From assembly GCF_000156355.1 (NCBI RefSeq), contig NZ_GG657896.1, positions 35,862 through 99,861 on the forward strand: DNA of 64,000 bases, in the 5' to 3' direction. This DNA comes from Methylophaga thiooxydans DMS010. GTDB lineage: Bacteria; Pseudomonadota; Gammaproteobacteria; Nitrosococcales; Methylophagaceae. Both the position numbers and the translations under genes were made by a program. Every line of letters begins with the position of its first letter. Position 1 is the first letter of the stretch. Positions 37,674-45,473 of this stretch are shown here, one piece after another. Under the pieces are notes generated by a model. It was not told the origin of the DNA. It saw only the letters and a list, made by a program, of their open reading frames with translations, and searched no databases.

Positions 37674-39140
37674 TTAACGACGATATTCAGTGTGCACAGC
37701 CGTGACACGTAGGTTATTGATGAGTTTTGGTGAGTCATACATATCCAGACGGTCTGGATCGTCATCATGAATTTCAGCGATGATTGTGGCTTTATAACCT
37801 TCATAATCCTGGCACCAGCCGCGATCCATAAAGACGGTATACAAGGCTAAAAACTCATCTTCCATGGCATTAGGCGTCACCACCGCCTGACCGGCTGGAA
37901 TATCAAAATCATCATCCGCCAGCTTGTGACGCGGGAATTTTTGAGACACCATTGCCCGTTGCTCAAAGCGGATGCGTTCTAATGTTTCTGCCGTGTTGAT
38001 GTTGAGATAACTGTCATCAGCAAAGCCGGACGCATTGGTTTGATACATACTGATTTGACGTTCAATTCGTACCAATCCACCACGATCAACACTGTAAGTA
38101 GCAATACCATCGAACAGCAGCTGATTACGCTCGGTACCATCCCAACGCAGTTCTTTTTTCGGTGGCTTAATACCAGGCAATGCCAGCGTTCTTAGCTGAC
38201 GTGCCGGGTCAATTTGCAAGGAAGCGGCAGCGACAACACAATTGACGCCAGCCCATAGATAAGGCGGAGTCGGTGAGTCATTGGTACCCATGCAGGTGAC
38301 GTGTGGGCCATTTCGTCCACTGCCAAAAGTCCCGGTTTCTGAGTGGGTGCCTTTAAACGCAGTAAATGCCCGAAAGCCGATGGCACGCATTGGCCCCCAG
38401 CGACTTTCTGCTTCGGCTTCTAGCACCACTAAGTTGGCTGTATCGGTATAAGGCACTGCAAGCCAGTTGTACCATTCATCACCAATAGCAGTGAACACAT
38501 CAGTAAGATCAGGATTACCGGTACCGCCAGACATGGCCACAAAGGTGAGGCCGACACCATCAGGCAAGGCTTCATCGTAGAAATTGAGTCGCATATCAAT
38601 ATCGTTGCCGGTTTCACCTTTCCACTTACAAGTGATATCGACCTCAGTCGACTCTGCACCATTAACTTCGGCTGTTACCGGTAAGGTCGTCTCTGCCGTA
38701 ATGGCTGCAACGATAGCGCTGGCAATATCTTCATCCGTGTCAGCAGCGTCAACACCAATGAGTAAGCGATAGCCTGCGATGTAAAGAAAGACTGTGCCTC
38801 CTCGCGTGGCCGGGCCAGTAACGGTGATTGACCCGGTTGCTTGTTCACCGCCTGATGCATCATCTAAAGCCAAGAACCACTTTTCAGTAAACTGATCGGC
38901 ATTGATTTGTGCCTTGCCCATTTCAGCCAACATAGAGCCTCGACCAAAATACGCTTCCAATTCTTCAGGGCTATTGGCACGAACTGCTTGCCCCGCTGGA
39001 ATCGTGCCGGTTGACAGTCGCTGACCGATAACCAGCATTTTAAAATCAATATTGGCATTACCTGCCAACCGATTACTGAACTCAATGGCTGTAAACGGTA
39101 GACGTAATTTTTCAGGAATCGTATCAAAAGAAATAGCCAT
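37674..39140 (-). CDS. Tail sheath protein, Mu L (gp39) family
   Basis: A 488-aa contractile sheath subunit. FDTIPEKLRLPFTAIEFSN at the start, LVIGQRLSTGTIPAGQAVRA, YFGRGSMLAEM and the C-terminal NNLRVTAVHTEYRR are characteristic. Its size is normal. It is followed closely by the tube gene and establishes a myovirus morphology. Confidence 0.95.
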   Translation of the reverse strand: MAISFDTIPEKLRLPFTAIEFSNRLAGNANIDFKMLVIGQRLSTGTIPAGQAVRANSPEELEAYFGRGSMLAEMGKAQINADQFTEKWFLALDDASGGEQATGSITVTGPATRGGTVFLYIAGYRLLIGVDAADTDEDIASAIVAAITAETTLPVTAEVNGAESTEVDITCKWKGETGNDIDMRLNFYDEALPDGVGLTFVAMSGGTGNPDLTDVFTAIGDEWYNWLAVPYTDTANLVVLEAEAESRWGPMRAIGFRAFTAFKGTHSETGTFGSGRNGPHVTCMGTNDSPTPPYLWAGVNCVVAAASLQIDPARQLRTLALPGIKPPKKELRWDGTERNQLLFDGIATYSVDRGGLVRIERQISMYQTNASGFADDSYLNINTAETLERIRFEQRAMVSQKFPRHKLADDDFDIPAGQAVVTPNAMEDEFLALYTVFMDRGWCQDYEGYKATIIAEIHDDDPDRLDMYDSPKLINNLRVTAVHTEYRR

Positions 39141-39142
39141 GC

Positions 39143-39391
39143 TTATGCATCCTTATCAGTTGAATCTGTGGGTTTGGCAGCAACGGCTTTTTTGGCATCC
39201 GTTTTAGCCTTGGCCAACGCTTTTTTAATGTCGGCGTCACTGGTTAGCTCAATCGCATCACCGTCTTTTATCCGCTTCAGGTAATACACTTCACGTGGCA
39301 CGTATTCACCGTGCTGATTTAACAGACCGCCGCGTAGCTTTCGCACATTGACAGCCTGCTTGGCGGGTTTGATAAAAATTCGGTCTGGCAT
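39143..39391 (-). CDS. DUF2635 protein, Mu gp38-like
   Basis: An 82-aa protein with IFIKPAKQAVNVRKLRGGLLNQ and EYVPREVYYLKRIKDGDAI, the DUF2635 pattern found before the sheath gene in Mu-like phages. The tail is Lys/Ala-rich. Its role in tail morphogenesis is inferred from position. Confidence 0.88.
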   Translation of the reverse strand: MPDRIFIKPAKQAVNVRKLRGGLLNQHGEYVPREVYYLKRIKDGDAIELTSDADIKKALAKAKTDAKKAVAAKPTDSTDKDA

Positions 39392-39394
39392 GGT

Positions 39395-39958
39395 TTATTG
39401 CTCCAATGTTATGTGGTCAATAGCGTCGGGTTCGTCGTCGCCGTCGACCAATGAATGTTCAGCATGAAAGGTGACAAAATCAGCCAACGTTGATGGGTCA
39501 AAGTCATTAGGAAATGGCATATTTGGCAACTCAAAAGTGACGGCATACATCGTGGCTTTGAAGCTTTGCTCCAGCTGCATTGAAAACAGATTCCTGACAT
39601 TCTTCAGCGCCAGTGAACCGACCCCTGCAATCGTCGATTCATGCAGCTTAGGAATCAGTGCCGCTAAAATGTCATAAGCACCAATGGTGGTTGTGTCACC
39701 TCGACGCCGGGCGCTGTGGTTACCAACGTGACGGGTGATGACATACACATCAAAACGGCCATTGAGGCTACCGCGTGAGTTGCCTTGACCACCGAGAAAC
39801 GTGGTGTAAACGCCCGGCGTTCTGTTTGAGGCAACCAACTGTTTCAGTACTGCCAAGTTCAACGCGCTGGGTAACACTTCAGCAGCGCTTAATGTATTGC
39901 CAAATAACGCCTGTGCTTTTTCAATGATGTGATCTTCAACGGTGCTAATGCTGTTCAT
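39395..39958 (-). CDS. Mu gp37-family tail protein
   Basis: A 187-aa protein with VYTTFLGGQGNSRGSLNGRFDVYVI and RRRGDTTTIGAYDILAAL, the gp37 family pattern; probably a tail terminator or head-tail joining component. It overlaps the gp36-like stop by four bases (ATGA). Confidence 0.86.
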   Translation of the reverse strand: MNSISTVEDHIIEKAQALFGNTLSAAEVLPSALNLAVLKQLVASNRTPGVYTTFLGGQGNSRGSLNGRFDVYVITRHVGNHSARRRGDTTTIGAYDILAALIPKLHESTIAGVGSLALKNVRNLFSMQLEQSFKATMYAVTFELPNMPFPNDFDPSTLADFVTFHAEHSLVDGDDEPDAIDHITLEQ

Positions 39959-40374
39959 ATAAAGCTCTTATCTTTACGGTTAAAGACATTGCCACCGGTG
40001 TTGATTTTCACTGTGTTTTGGCTGAGAGGTTTGGCACCTTCTGTACTGATACCAATGCTCAATTCGCCACGGGCGATGCTTTTGAGTGACTTGACTGCTT
40101 CGTTGTACCGGTCTTTTACTTCATCGGGCGCTAGATTTTCGTACAAGTAATAGCGTGTAATTTCGCAAGCAATACGCACCAATGACCTTGGCAGCGGGTC
40201 AATCGGCAGGCTGTAACGGCCACCCAGATAACCATCAATCATGCTGTCTGAGTCGGCAATGGCTAAATTAATGACGTCCGTGTCCAGCTGACCCGTGTTT
40301 TGCTTATCCGTAAGCTGGATCAGTTCATCCTCTCCATATCGGGTGACCAGGTCTTGTTGTGTGCAGTAAGGCAT
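39955..40374 (-). CDS. DUF1320 protein, Mu gp36-like
   Basis: A 139-aa protein, MPYCTQQDLVTRYGEDELIQL with DSMIDGYLGGRYSLP, the DUF1320 signature. These are head-tail connector/adaptor proteins. It lies between the gp35- and gp37-like genes, in Mu order. Confidence 0.9.
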   Translation of the reverse strand: MPYCTQQDLVTRYGEDELIQLTDKQNTGQLDTDVINLAIADSDSMIDGYLGGRYSLPIDPLPRSLVRIACEITRYYLYENLAPDEVKDRYNEAVKSLKSIARGELSIGISTEGAKPLSQNTVKINTGGNVFNRKDKSFI

Positions 40375-40389
40375 CGTTGAGATATCCGC

Positions 40390-40812
40390 TTATAGCTCGA
40401 CAACGCTGAACATCGGATCGGCTTCCAGGATGGCGACCTCTTCTTCGCTCAGCTCGACATCATCACTGCCTGACCAGGCACGACCTAAACGACGAAACCC
40501 ATCCCGCATCACGGTCACACGGTAGTGTGGTAAAGCGTTCTGTTTGGTGCTTGGTTTAGAATCAGGGTCACTGTCGGTTGTAGTGGTTGTTGTGGTTGTG
40601 CTGTTTTTGTCTGAGTCACCGCCACCCCCATTATCATCAGCTTCTGAATTCGTTTTAGACTGAGCCTGCTTTTCGTCCTGAATGACTTTCCAGGCTTCAT
40701 CACGCTCTTTGGCTGTAATGCTGTCCAGACCATCAAACTTTTTCAGTTCTTCGACGGTAGGCTTTTTGTCGAATGCCTTCTCACGTAGCAGTTGTAGTAA
40801 GTTTTCCATCAT
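40390..40812 (-). CDS. Mu gp35-like protein with poly-Thr linker
   Basis: A 140-aa protein with a helical N-terminal part, a low-complexity linker containing eight Thr in a row plus Gly/Asp/Ser, and a C-terminal domain HYRVTVMRDGFRRLGRAW followed by VELSEEEVAILEADPMF, seen in the HI1506/gp35 family. A good AAGGAACG ribosome site precedes ATG 40812. The linker is encoded by an ACA/ACC repeat that could vary in length. Confidence 0.83.
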   Translation of the reverse strand: MMENLLQLLREKAFDKKPTVEELKKFDGLDSITAKERDEAWKVIQDEKQAQSKTNSEADDNGGGGDSDKNSTTTTTTTTDSDPDSKPSTKQNALPHYRVTVMRDGFRRLGRAWSGSDDVELSEEEVAILEADPMFSVVEL

Positions 40813-40878
40813 GCGTTCCTTATCTTGGTTATCAGGGCGGAAAACCGCCCTGATAAAGTTGTCTTAAAGGCTGATTAA

Positions 40879-41949
40879 CTACGCGCCGCCGGTGGAACCG
40901 ACAGACAGTTGCCAGAAGCCATACACGCCAGTCGCTCGCGCTTCGGCACCAAACTTGTATTCACGCTTATTGAATACATCATCGTTTTCCATATCCGTCT
41001 GGCTGACGAAGACAGGCTTCTTACGCATCTGGATAATGAAAGGCTTCACAGCGTTGCGGGTGTGGTGGAGGAACCAGACAGTATCAGACGTTAACCCCGG
41101 ATTGACTTCAATTTTGGCTGTGCCTTTGTAGGGGTTCGGGCTGTCATCGTCGAGCTTGTCGGCTTCGACCAATTTACGTGCGACAGCTTCCAAAGCCGGT
41201 GGCACTTCGAGCAAGTCGGGTACCAGACGCAATGGCATGCCTTCGTCATCGGTGAACTTCATCATTGCAGTACGTGCCGCACCGTAAGACGCCGCTGCAG
41301 CCGCTGATGTTGCCGCGCTCAATGCCACTGTCAGTTTGTTCGATACCGAATCTTCATTCACTTCATGATCGGTGTCATAGAAGTACTGACCATCAAGACC
41401 TTCATTAATAAAGGCGTTGTTTTTCAGATCGTCCAAGATGATGTCGTGCAGTTCACCCGCTGAGTCACCCGCCATATTGGCTTGGGTGTTGTAGATACCC
41501 AAGGTGTCATCTTCGATATCGTTACGATCAACCGCGATGGTCGTTTCCCAATCTTCATTGGTGGCAGTGTATTTACCGGCTTTCAAGGCTTTGACATGCT
41601 TTTCACCCACCCATTTACGCATTTTCGGGAAACGTTCTAACCAGGCGTAGTCTTCGGTCTTGGTGCTAGACATGACCTCCATCGCAGTCAGTTGCCAGTT
41701 ACTGGTTCGGGCTTTGAGTGCGTTATGGAAGACGGTTTTCAGGCCAATAAAAATATCTTGAATAGCCTGTTTGTTAATGATGATGCCGCCAAACGCCAGC
41801 ATTGGCATTGCATCACCCATCATGGCCGTATTCAATGAGGCAGGGCCGGTCATTAGGCTGGCTGGCAATGACCAGTCAGCCGCCATCGCGGAGGTCATCA
41901 TTACGAGAGCGCCGACGATGGCCATCGGCAAGAGAATCAGTTTTTTCAT
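40879..41949 (-). CDS. Major capsid protein, Mu T family, with N-terminal signal-like extension
   Basis: A 356-aa protein. From about residue 55 (IIINKQAIQDIF...FHNALKARTSNW, WLERFPKMRKWVGEKHVKAL) it is the Mu-like major head subunit. The first about 53 residues are an addition: a basic start, a hydrophobic core and AMA-AD, looking like a Sec signal peptide. ATG 41949 has AAGGA eight bases upstream, whereas an internal start near ATG 41805 has only a weak site, so the extension appears to be translated. It may act as a delta/assembly domain or be removed by the prohead protease; export would be unexpected. Confidence 0.9.
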   Translation of the reverse strand: MKKLILLPMAIVGALVMMTSAMAADWSLPASLMTGPASLNTAMMGDAMPMLAFGGIIINKQAIQDIFIGLKTVFHNALKARTSNWQLTAMEVMSSTKTEDYAWLERFPKMRKWVGEKHVKALKAGKYTATNEDWETTIAVDRNDIEDDTLGIYNTQANMAGDSAGELHDIILDDLKNNAFINEGLDGQYFYDTDHEVNEDSVSNKLTVALSAATSAAAAASYGAARTAMMKFTDDEGMPLRLVPDLLEVPPALEAVARKLVEADKLDDDSPNPYKGTAKIEVNPGLTSDTVWFLHHTRNAVKPFIIQMRKKPVFVSQTDMENDDVFNKREYKFGAEARATGVYGFWQLSVGSTGGA

Positions 41950-41986
41950 GGTGTCATCCTTATTAATTAGCTAAACCAGTGAAGTC

Positions 41987-42388
41987 TTAGTCGAATTTGA
42001 CCCAGACGCCGTCAACATCAACGTCGACAATCTTGCCTGCAGCACTACGGGAGCCGGTGTCGTCAGTGTTAGCCACTGTCTGGTCATCGACGATGTAAGC
42101 GGTGGCTTCGATATCGGTGCGGTCAATCGAGCCATCGTTTGCAAACAAGAACGTGCCTTTGCGTACATCAATGGCTTTATCACCGGCAGAGCCAGCACCG
42201 TTATCAACGTGCTGGTCTGCACGGCCTACGGCTTTCAAACCGGTTGCCGTTGAACCAGCCTCAGCATTGCCAGATGAATCAAGCACAACAATAGAGCCAG
42301 CAAAGATGACACTTGATGCCGCCACTGGATGGTTGTGAACTTCACCTAACCGTTGCGGGGTATTACGGTCTTTGGTTAATGCGGCCAT
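41987..42388 (-). CDS. Capsid decoration/cement protein (DUF2190-like)
   Basis: A 133-aa protein beginning MAALTKDRNTPQRLGEVHNHPVAASS, then VIFAGSIVVLDSSGNAEAG and GLKAVGRADQHVDN, the pattern of small capsid-stabilising proteins adjacent to T-type capsids. It lies between the protease/scaffold and capsid genes and overlaps the protease stop by one base. Confidence 0.83.
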   Translation of the reverse strand: MAALTKDRNTPQRLGEVHNHPVAASSVIFAGSIVVLDSSGNAEAGSTATGLKAVGRADQHVDNGAGSAGDKAIDVRKGTFLFANDGSIDRTDIEATAYIVDDQTVANTDDTGSRSAAGKIVDVDVDGVWVKFD

Positions 42389-42972
42389 TACTTATCTCCT
42401 TTGAGTGATTTGGCGTATTCGGCTGGCTCGACACCCAATTGCGTACAAACCGCCAACTGCGCATCAGACAGAACGGGGTTGCCGTCGTCATCGACTTGCT
42501 GTGTGGTGGTTTGTTTACCTGTCAGGGCGGCAATGGGGGCGGCTGATTTAAGGTAGGACTTCAGCACATCAACCGGCTGGTCTTTAGCCCACAGCTCCAT
42601 GGCGGGAGTGAGCTTGCCATCTGCTTTGGCTGCGGCAATCATGGCGTCCTTGTCATTGCCATCCAGGCGCGCTGTCAGAGCAGCAATTTCTTCGCCTTGC
42701 TCTTTAATAACAGCCATAGCGGTGTCGGGGGTAGCCGCAGTGGCAGCAGCAACAGCTTCATCAGCGCTATCGGCTTTTTTCTTTAGCTCACCGAGAGCAT
42801 TGCTAACCGCTGTCAGCGCAGCAAGCCCTGAAGTGTCTTTCAGCTCCAATGTGGTTGCCATGTTGGTAACCTGCTTATTCATAGCAGTCAGAGCTGCAGT
42901 CACCGCTGATTCATCGGCATCAGCTGCAAGGCCAAATAATTGGCGTAACAGCTTTAAAGTCTCCTCGTTCAT
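42388..42972 (-). CDS. Nested capsid scaffold (Z-like), internal start in protease gene
   Basis: Within the protease gene an in-frame ATG at 42972 is preceded by AGAGGA at a proper distance. It would give a 194-aa product that starts MNEETLKLLRQLFG, helical and Ala/Lys/Glu-rich as expected of a scaffold. Mu makes its scaffold Z from an internal start in gene I in the same way. Expression is inferred. Confidence 0.65.
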   Translation of the reverse strand: MNEETLKLLRQLFGLAADADESAVTAALTAMNKQVTNMATTLELKDTSGLAALTAVSNALGELKKKADSADEAVAAATAATPDTAMAVIKEQGEEIAALTARLDGNDKDAMIAAAKADGKLTPAMELWAKDQPVDVLKSYLKSAAPIAALTGKQTTTQQVDDDGNPVLSDAQLAVCTQLGVEPAEYAKSLKGDK

Positions 42973-43482
42973 AGAAGCGTCCTCTTGTTTTGGTTGCGGG
43001 AGAAGGGAAGCCGCTGCCAATACATCATCCATTCCATCAATGGCTGGGTTATTGGTTAACGCGACATGAAGTAAATCCAAGACATGACCTGTTTTGGGGT
43101 CATAGGTGAAAACGGGTGAAATATATTTATATTCTTTGTTGGTGATGAAGCCGTTGGCTTTTGGTGTCCATTCAGGACTAGACAACATGAGACCTTTATC
43201 AGGCACCCAACTCAACGCGGCAGGCTTACCCCAACCGGCAGCGGGTGCAGGCTGACCATTTTTAGCAGCCAACAAAGTTTGGTGTTCGTAATCGAAAACG
43301 ATGTCGTTCTTGCGTGATTGAACGCGATTAATAAGTGCAGCTGCAGAAACATCATCAAGATACCAAGGGCCACTCCCTGCCATCGCACCGCGAGGGGCAT
43401 CGAACTTGCCAGCAGGAAATAACTGGACGGCACCATCAGTGCCGACCAGTAGTGAGCAGATTGCAAGCGCTACGTTATGCAT
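42388..43482 (-). CDS. Prohead protease/scaffold, Mu I (gp32) family
   Basis: A 364-aa fusion of a protease (residues about 1-165) and a scaffold. The protease part shows LLPAGKF-like start, FDYEHQTLLAAKNG with the catalytic His, AAGWGKP, and YKYISPVF, and ends in a linker before MNEETLK. The scaffold is largely helical. It releases mature capsid by cutting scaffold. ATG 43482 has AAGG five bases upstream and overlaps a ten-codon leader frame. Confidence 0.92.
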   Translation of the reverse strand: MHNVALAICSLLVGTDGAVQLFPAGKFDAPRGAMAGSGPWYLDDVSAAALINRVQSRKNDIVFDYEHQTLLAAKNGQPAPAAGWGKPAALSWVPDKGLMLSSPEWTPKANGFITNKEYKYISPVFTYDPKTGHVLDLLHVALTNNPAIDGMDDVLAAASLLPQPKQEDASMNEETLKLLRQLFGLAADADESAVTAALTAMNKQVTNMATTLELKDTSGLAALTAVSNALGELKKKADSADEAVAAATAATPDTAMAVIKEQGEEIAALTARLDGNDKDAMIAAAKADGKLTPAMELWAKDQPVDVLKSYLKSAAPIAALTGKQTTTQQVDDDGNPVLSDAQLAVCTQLGVEPAEYAKSLKGDK

Positions 43483-43507
43483 AGCGACCTTGAGGGAATG
43501 ATGTCAT
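43475..43507 (-). CDS. Possible ten-codon leader overlapping the protease start
   Basis: ATG 43507 has a strong CAGGAG site and reads MTSFPQGRYA before a stop that overlaps the protease start region by eight bases. It could couple ribosome entry to the protease gene. Too short to verify by eye. Confidence 0.3.
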   Translation of the reverse strand: MTSFPQGRYA

Positions 43508-43566
43508 GGCGAGTCTCCTGTTCGTCGTTTATTTCAAGAACAGGTGCCACTCTACGAATGCGGGGC

Positions 43567-43597
43567 AAAAAAAATGCCCTGAAACAGTTCAGGGCAT
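43567..43597 (-). terminator. Terminator before the protease gene
   Basis: On the minus strand ATGCCCTGAA and TTCAGGGCAT form a perfect ten-base stem with a four-base loop followed by eight T residues. It ends transcription of the two membrane-protein genes upstream and isolates them from the protease-capsid genes. Confidence 0.85.
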
Positions 43598-43655
43598 TAA
43601 ATATTTGTTGTTATTGAAGATACCGTCTACGCATAAAAACGGCAACAATCAGAAG

Positions 43656-44234
43656 TTAAGATGCAACCGCTTGACCTATGCAATTAGCTTCAGCATCCAG
43701 CATTGTCCATTTACTACGTACACTTTTTGACGTGACAGCATTATCAATCTTGCGATTTTTTAGAATTAGGAGCAATGCCGTCATATATAGTACCGCCCTT
43801 AAAAAGAGTGAACCTCTGACAATGTGATAAAAGACAGTAAGGTGCATTTCTTTTTGGGCTTTTAATATCAGTTTCTTTTGATGCTCTGACTCTGTTTTTA
43901 AGAAAGCATCCTCCCAACGCTCTTGATAACGTTTTAACTGAGGACTATTTTTAATATCATTCCGGCCCAAAAATAACGTCAGGATAAAATGCATCGCACT
44001 TAACTGATGGGTGTATCTAATCACCCCATTCAAAGTCGTGCGTGTAATGCAATACAATTCATTATCAAAATCAATTTCTCCCGCTTCAGCGGCATTGAAT
44101 AATTGATCACGTATATCAAAAAGGCGCTGACGAGTAGAGTCGTTCAAATAGCTTCTATACTCAACAAACCAGGCGTACCAAATCCCAATAAATAACGCGA
44201 TCAGTAATATTGAATCATTCAATTGTGAATCCAT
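43656..44234 (-). CDS. Unknown membrane protein (prophage cargo, second of pair)
   Basis: A 192-aa protein from ATG 44234 (GGAGG eight bases upstream; it overlaps the stop of the preceding gene). It has a membrane span at about 8-27 and a second at about 140-160 (LFLRAVLYMTALLLIL), with a charged helical region between. No family is recognised. With its partner gene it sits between G and I, where Mu has nothing, and the pair is flanked by terminators. Superinfection exclusion is a possible role, not shown. Confidence 0.65.
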   Translation of the reverse strand: MDSQLNDSILLIALFIGIWYAWFVEYRSYLNDSTRQRLFDIRDQLFNAAEAGEIDFDNELYCITRTTLNGVIRYTHQLSAMHFILTLFLGRNDIKNSPQLKRYQERWEDAFLKTESEHQKKLILKAQKEMHLTVFYHIVRGSLFLRAVLYMTALLLILKNRKIDNAVTSKSVRSKWTMLDAEANCIGQAVAS

Positions 44235-44686
44235 CACACATCCTCCGGTCTTGTTTCGCCTCTTGGCGTTAAGTCACTAGATGTTCTCTTACTGTCCACT
44301 TCTTTTTCATACATCTCTTTATATGGTTGATAGCGTTCAACCACATTTTTTCTATGTCTTGACTGACCTCTACCATATAAAATCCCGAACACACCAAAGA
44401 GACCACCGAGCAAGCCAACTAGATAACTACTCTCTTCAGCTGACTTTTCATCCTTGTTAATTTCAGCGTGGATTTTCGCGTTAATGCCAATATCAGCTTT
44501 TGTTGTTTTACCAGCCCATGAAATTGCAACTGGCGATAAAAGATATAGCCCTAAAACCAATGCTGACCCAGCAATAAACCACCTTATAGTTTTTGACCAC
44601 TCAGCAGCTCGCATTGTTGCGATACTTCCCCGAAGCGATGCATTTTCAACGAGTAAGTCTGTTCTTGATTGATATTTGTCTGCCAT
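44234..44686 (-). CDS. Unknown membrane protein (prophage cargo, first of pair)
   Basis: A 150-aa protein from ATG 44686. A short helical N-terminal part (LLVENASLRGSIATMRAAEW) leads to a membrane span at about 37-58 (WFIAGSALVLGLYLLSPVAI) and a second at about 88-104 (YLVGLLGGLFGVFGILYG), with a basic C-terminal tail. No family recognised. The ribosome site is weak. It overlaps the next gene by three bases, implying joint action. Confidence 0.6.
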   Translation of the reverse strand: MADKYQSRTDLLVENASLRGSIATMRAAEWSKTIRWFIAGSALVLGLYLLSPVAISWAGKTTKADIGINAKIHAEINKDEKSAEESSYLVGLLGGLFGVFGILYGRGQSRHRKNVVERYQPYKEMYEKEVDSKRTSSDLTPRGETRPEDV

Positions 44687-44693
44687 CAGGCAC

Positions 44694-44735
44694 AAAAAAA
44701 CCCGACACCAATCAAACCATCAGCATCAGGGTTAC
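44694..44735 (-). terminator. Possible terminator upstream of the membrane-protein pair
   Basis: On the minus strand AACCC(T)GA pairs with TCGGGTT across a long loop and is followed by seven T residues, just before ATG 44686. The stem is short and bulged, so support is moderate. It would stop transcripts coming from G. Confidence 0.45.
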
Positions 44736-44916
44736 TCCCTATTAGTAGTTATCCATAATAAGGCATATTGTCACAGTTTTACATATCCAAGCAATAGCAA
44801 CACTATTAAAGACCGCTTAACCCCGTTTAAATTCCCGCACAATCGTTTAATACTTTTATATTCCAATACTGACCGCACATCAACAGTTAAAACAGCTTAG
44901 AACGGCACACAGAGAT
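44736..44916. other. A/T-rich gap between G and the membrane-protein pair
   Basis: About 180 bases with no convincing gene on either strand. Its low GC contrasts with the morphogenesis genes on both sides. It may hold the promoter of the cargo pair, but no -35/-10 combination stands out enough to call. Confidence 0.5.
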
Positions 44917-45366
44917 TCAACGTAGTGCATCTTGAAAGTGTTCGTAAAGGGTATCAATTATCATTTGTTCATCGTCTTCTGACACACCCAAGTAGGGCCT
45001 GGCGGGAATACCTCGGTCTTCATCACCGAACTGATGGGTCGCGCCCTGGATAAGGTTGGTACCCATTTCCATACTCTGGCTGCTGGTGTTATAGGCTAGC
45101 GTGTCACGCATGAATCCTTCTAGCACCAGCACCTTGTCGGCGTTTTTCTTTTTACGTGCCTGATATTTCGGATCGAGTGGCTCCCATGGGTTACTTTCAG
45201 GATCGACTTGCTGATCCCATCGATCATGGGTGCTGTTAAGTAAACCTTCACCGATATCGATAAAGGCGGGTTCCAAGTCTTCACCGGCATCGACCAGGGC
45301 GCGTAGCCGGGCGGCGATGGCTTTATCCGGGAAGCTATAGTCGATACTGATTGATGCGCCTGCCAT
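44917..45366 (-). CDS. Virion morphogenesis protein, Mu G (gp31) family
   Basis: A 149-aa protein: LLNSTHDRWDQQVDPESNPWEPLDPKYQ-type segment with KKKNADKVLVLEGFMRDTL and QFGDEDRGIPARPYLGVS, the pattern of the phage virion morphogenesis (tail completion) family. It follows F with a small frame between. ATG 45366 overlaps the stop of that small frame by one base. Confidence 0.9.
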   Translation of the reverse strand: MAGASISIDYSFPDKAIAARLRALVDAGEDLEPAFIDIGEGLLNSTHDRWDQQVDPESNPWEPLDPKYQARKKKNADKVLVLEGFMRDTLAYNTSSQSMEMGTNLIQGATHQFGDEDRGIPARPYLGVSEDDEQMIIDTLYEHFQDALR

Positions 45367-45473
45367 TATTCACCTATACTATGTTTATCGGTTGCGATGC
45401 TGGCGCGTACGCCCATAGCATCAAAAACCCGCCAACCTGGTGCGTCAGGAAAAGTGGCCCCATCATTCTTCAT
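45366..45473 (-). CDS. 35-aa frame between F and G
   Basis: Starts ATG 45473 within the last codons of F and stops in a TAATG overlap with G. It reads MKNDGATFPDAPGWRVFDAM and 15 more residues, with no recognisable domain. The tight stop-start coupling on both sides fills an otherwise unusual 95-base gap. Coding is not proved. Confidence 0.4.
   Translation of the reverse strand: MKNDGATFPDAPGWRVFDAMGVRASIATDKHSIGE

Noticed and set aside
42599..43069. 156-aa plus-strand frame inside the protease gene
   Set aside because: Antisense shadow of an Ala-rich coding sequence; composition is Ser/Ala-rich without a ribosome site.
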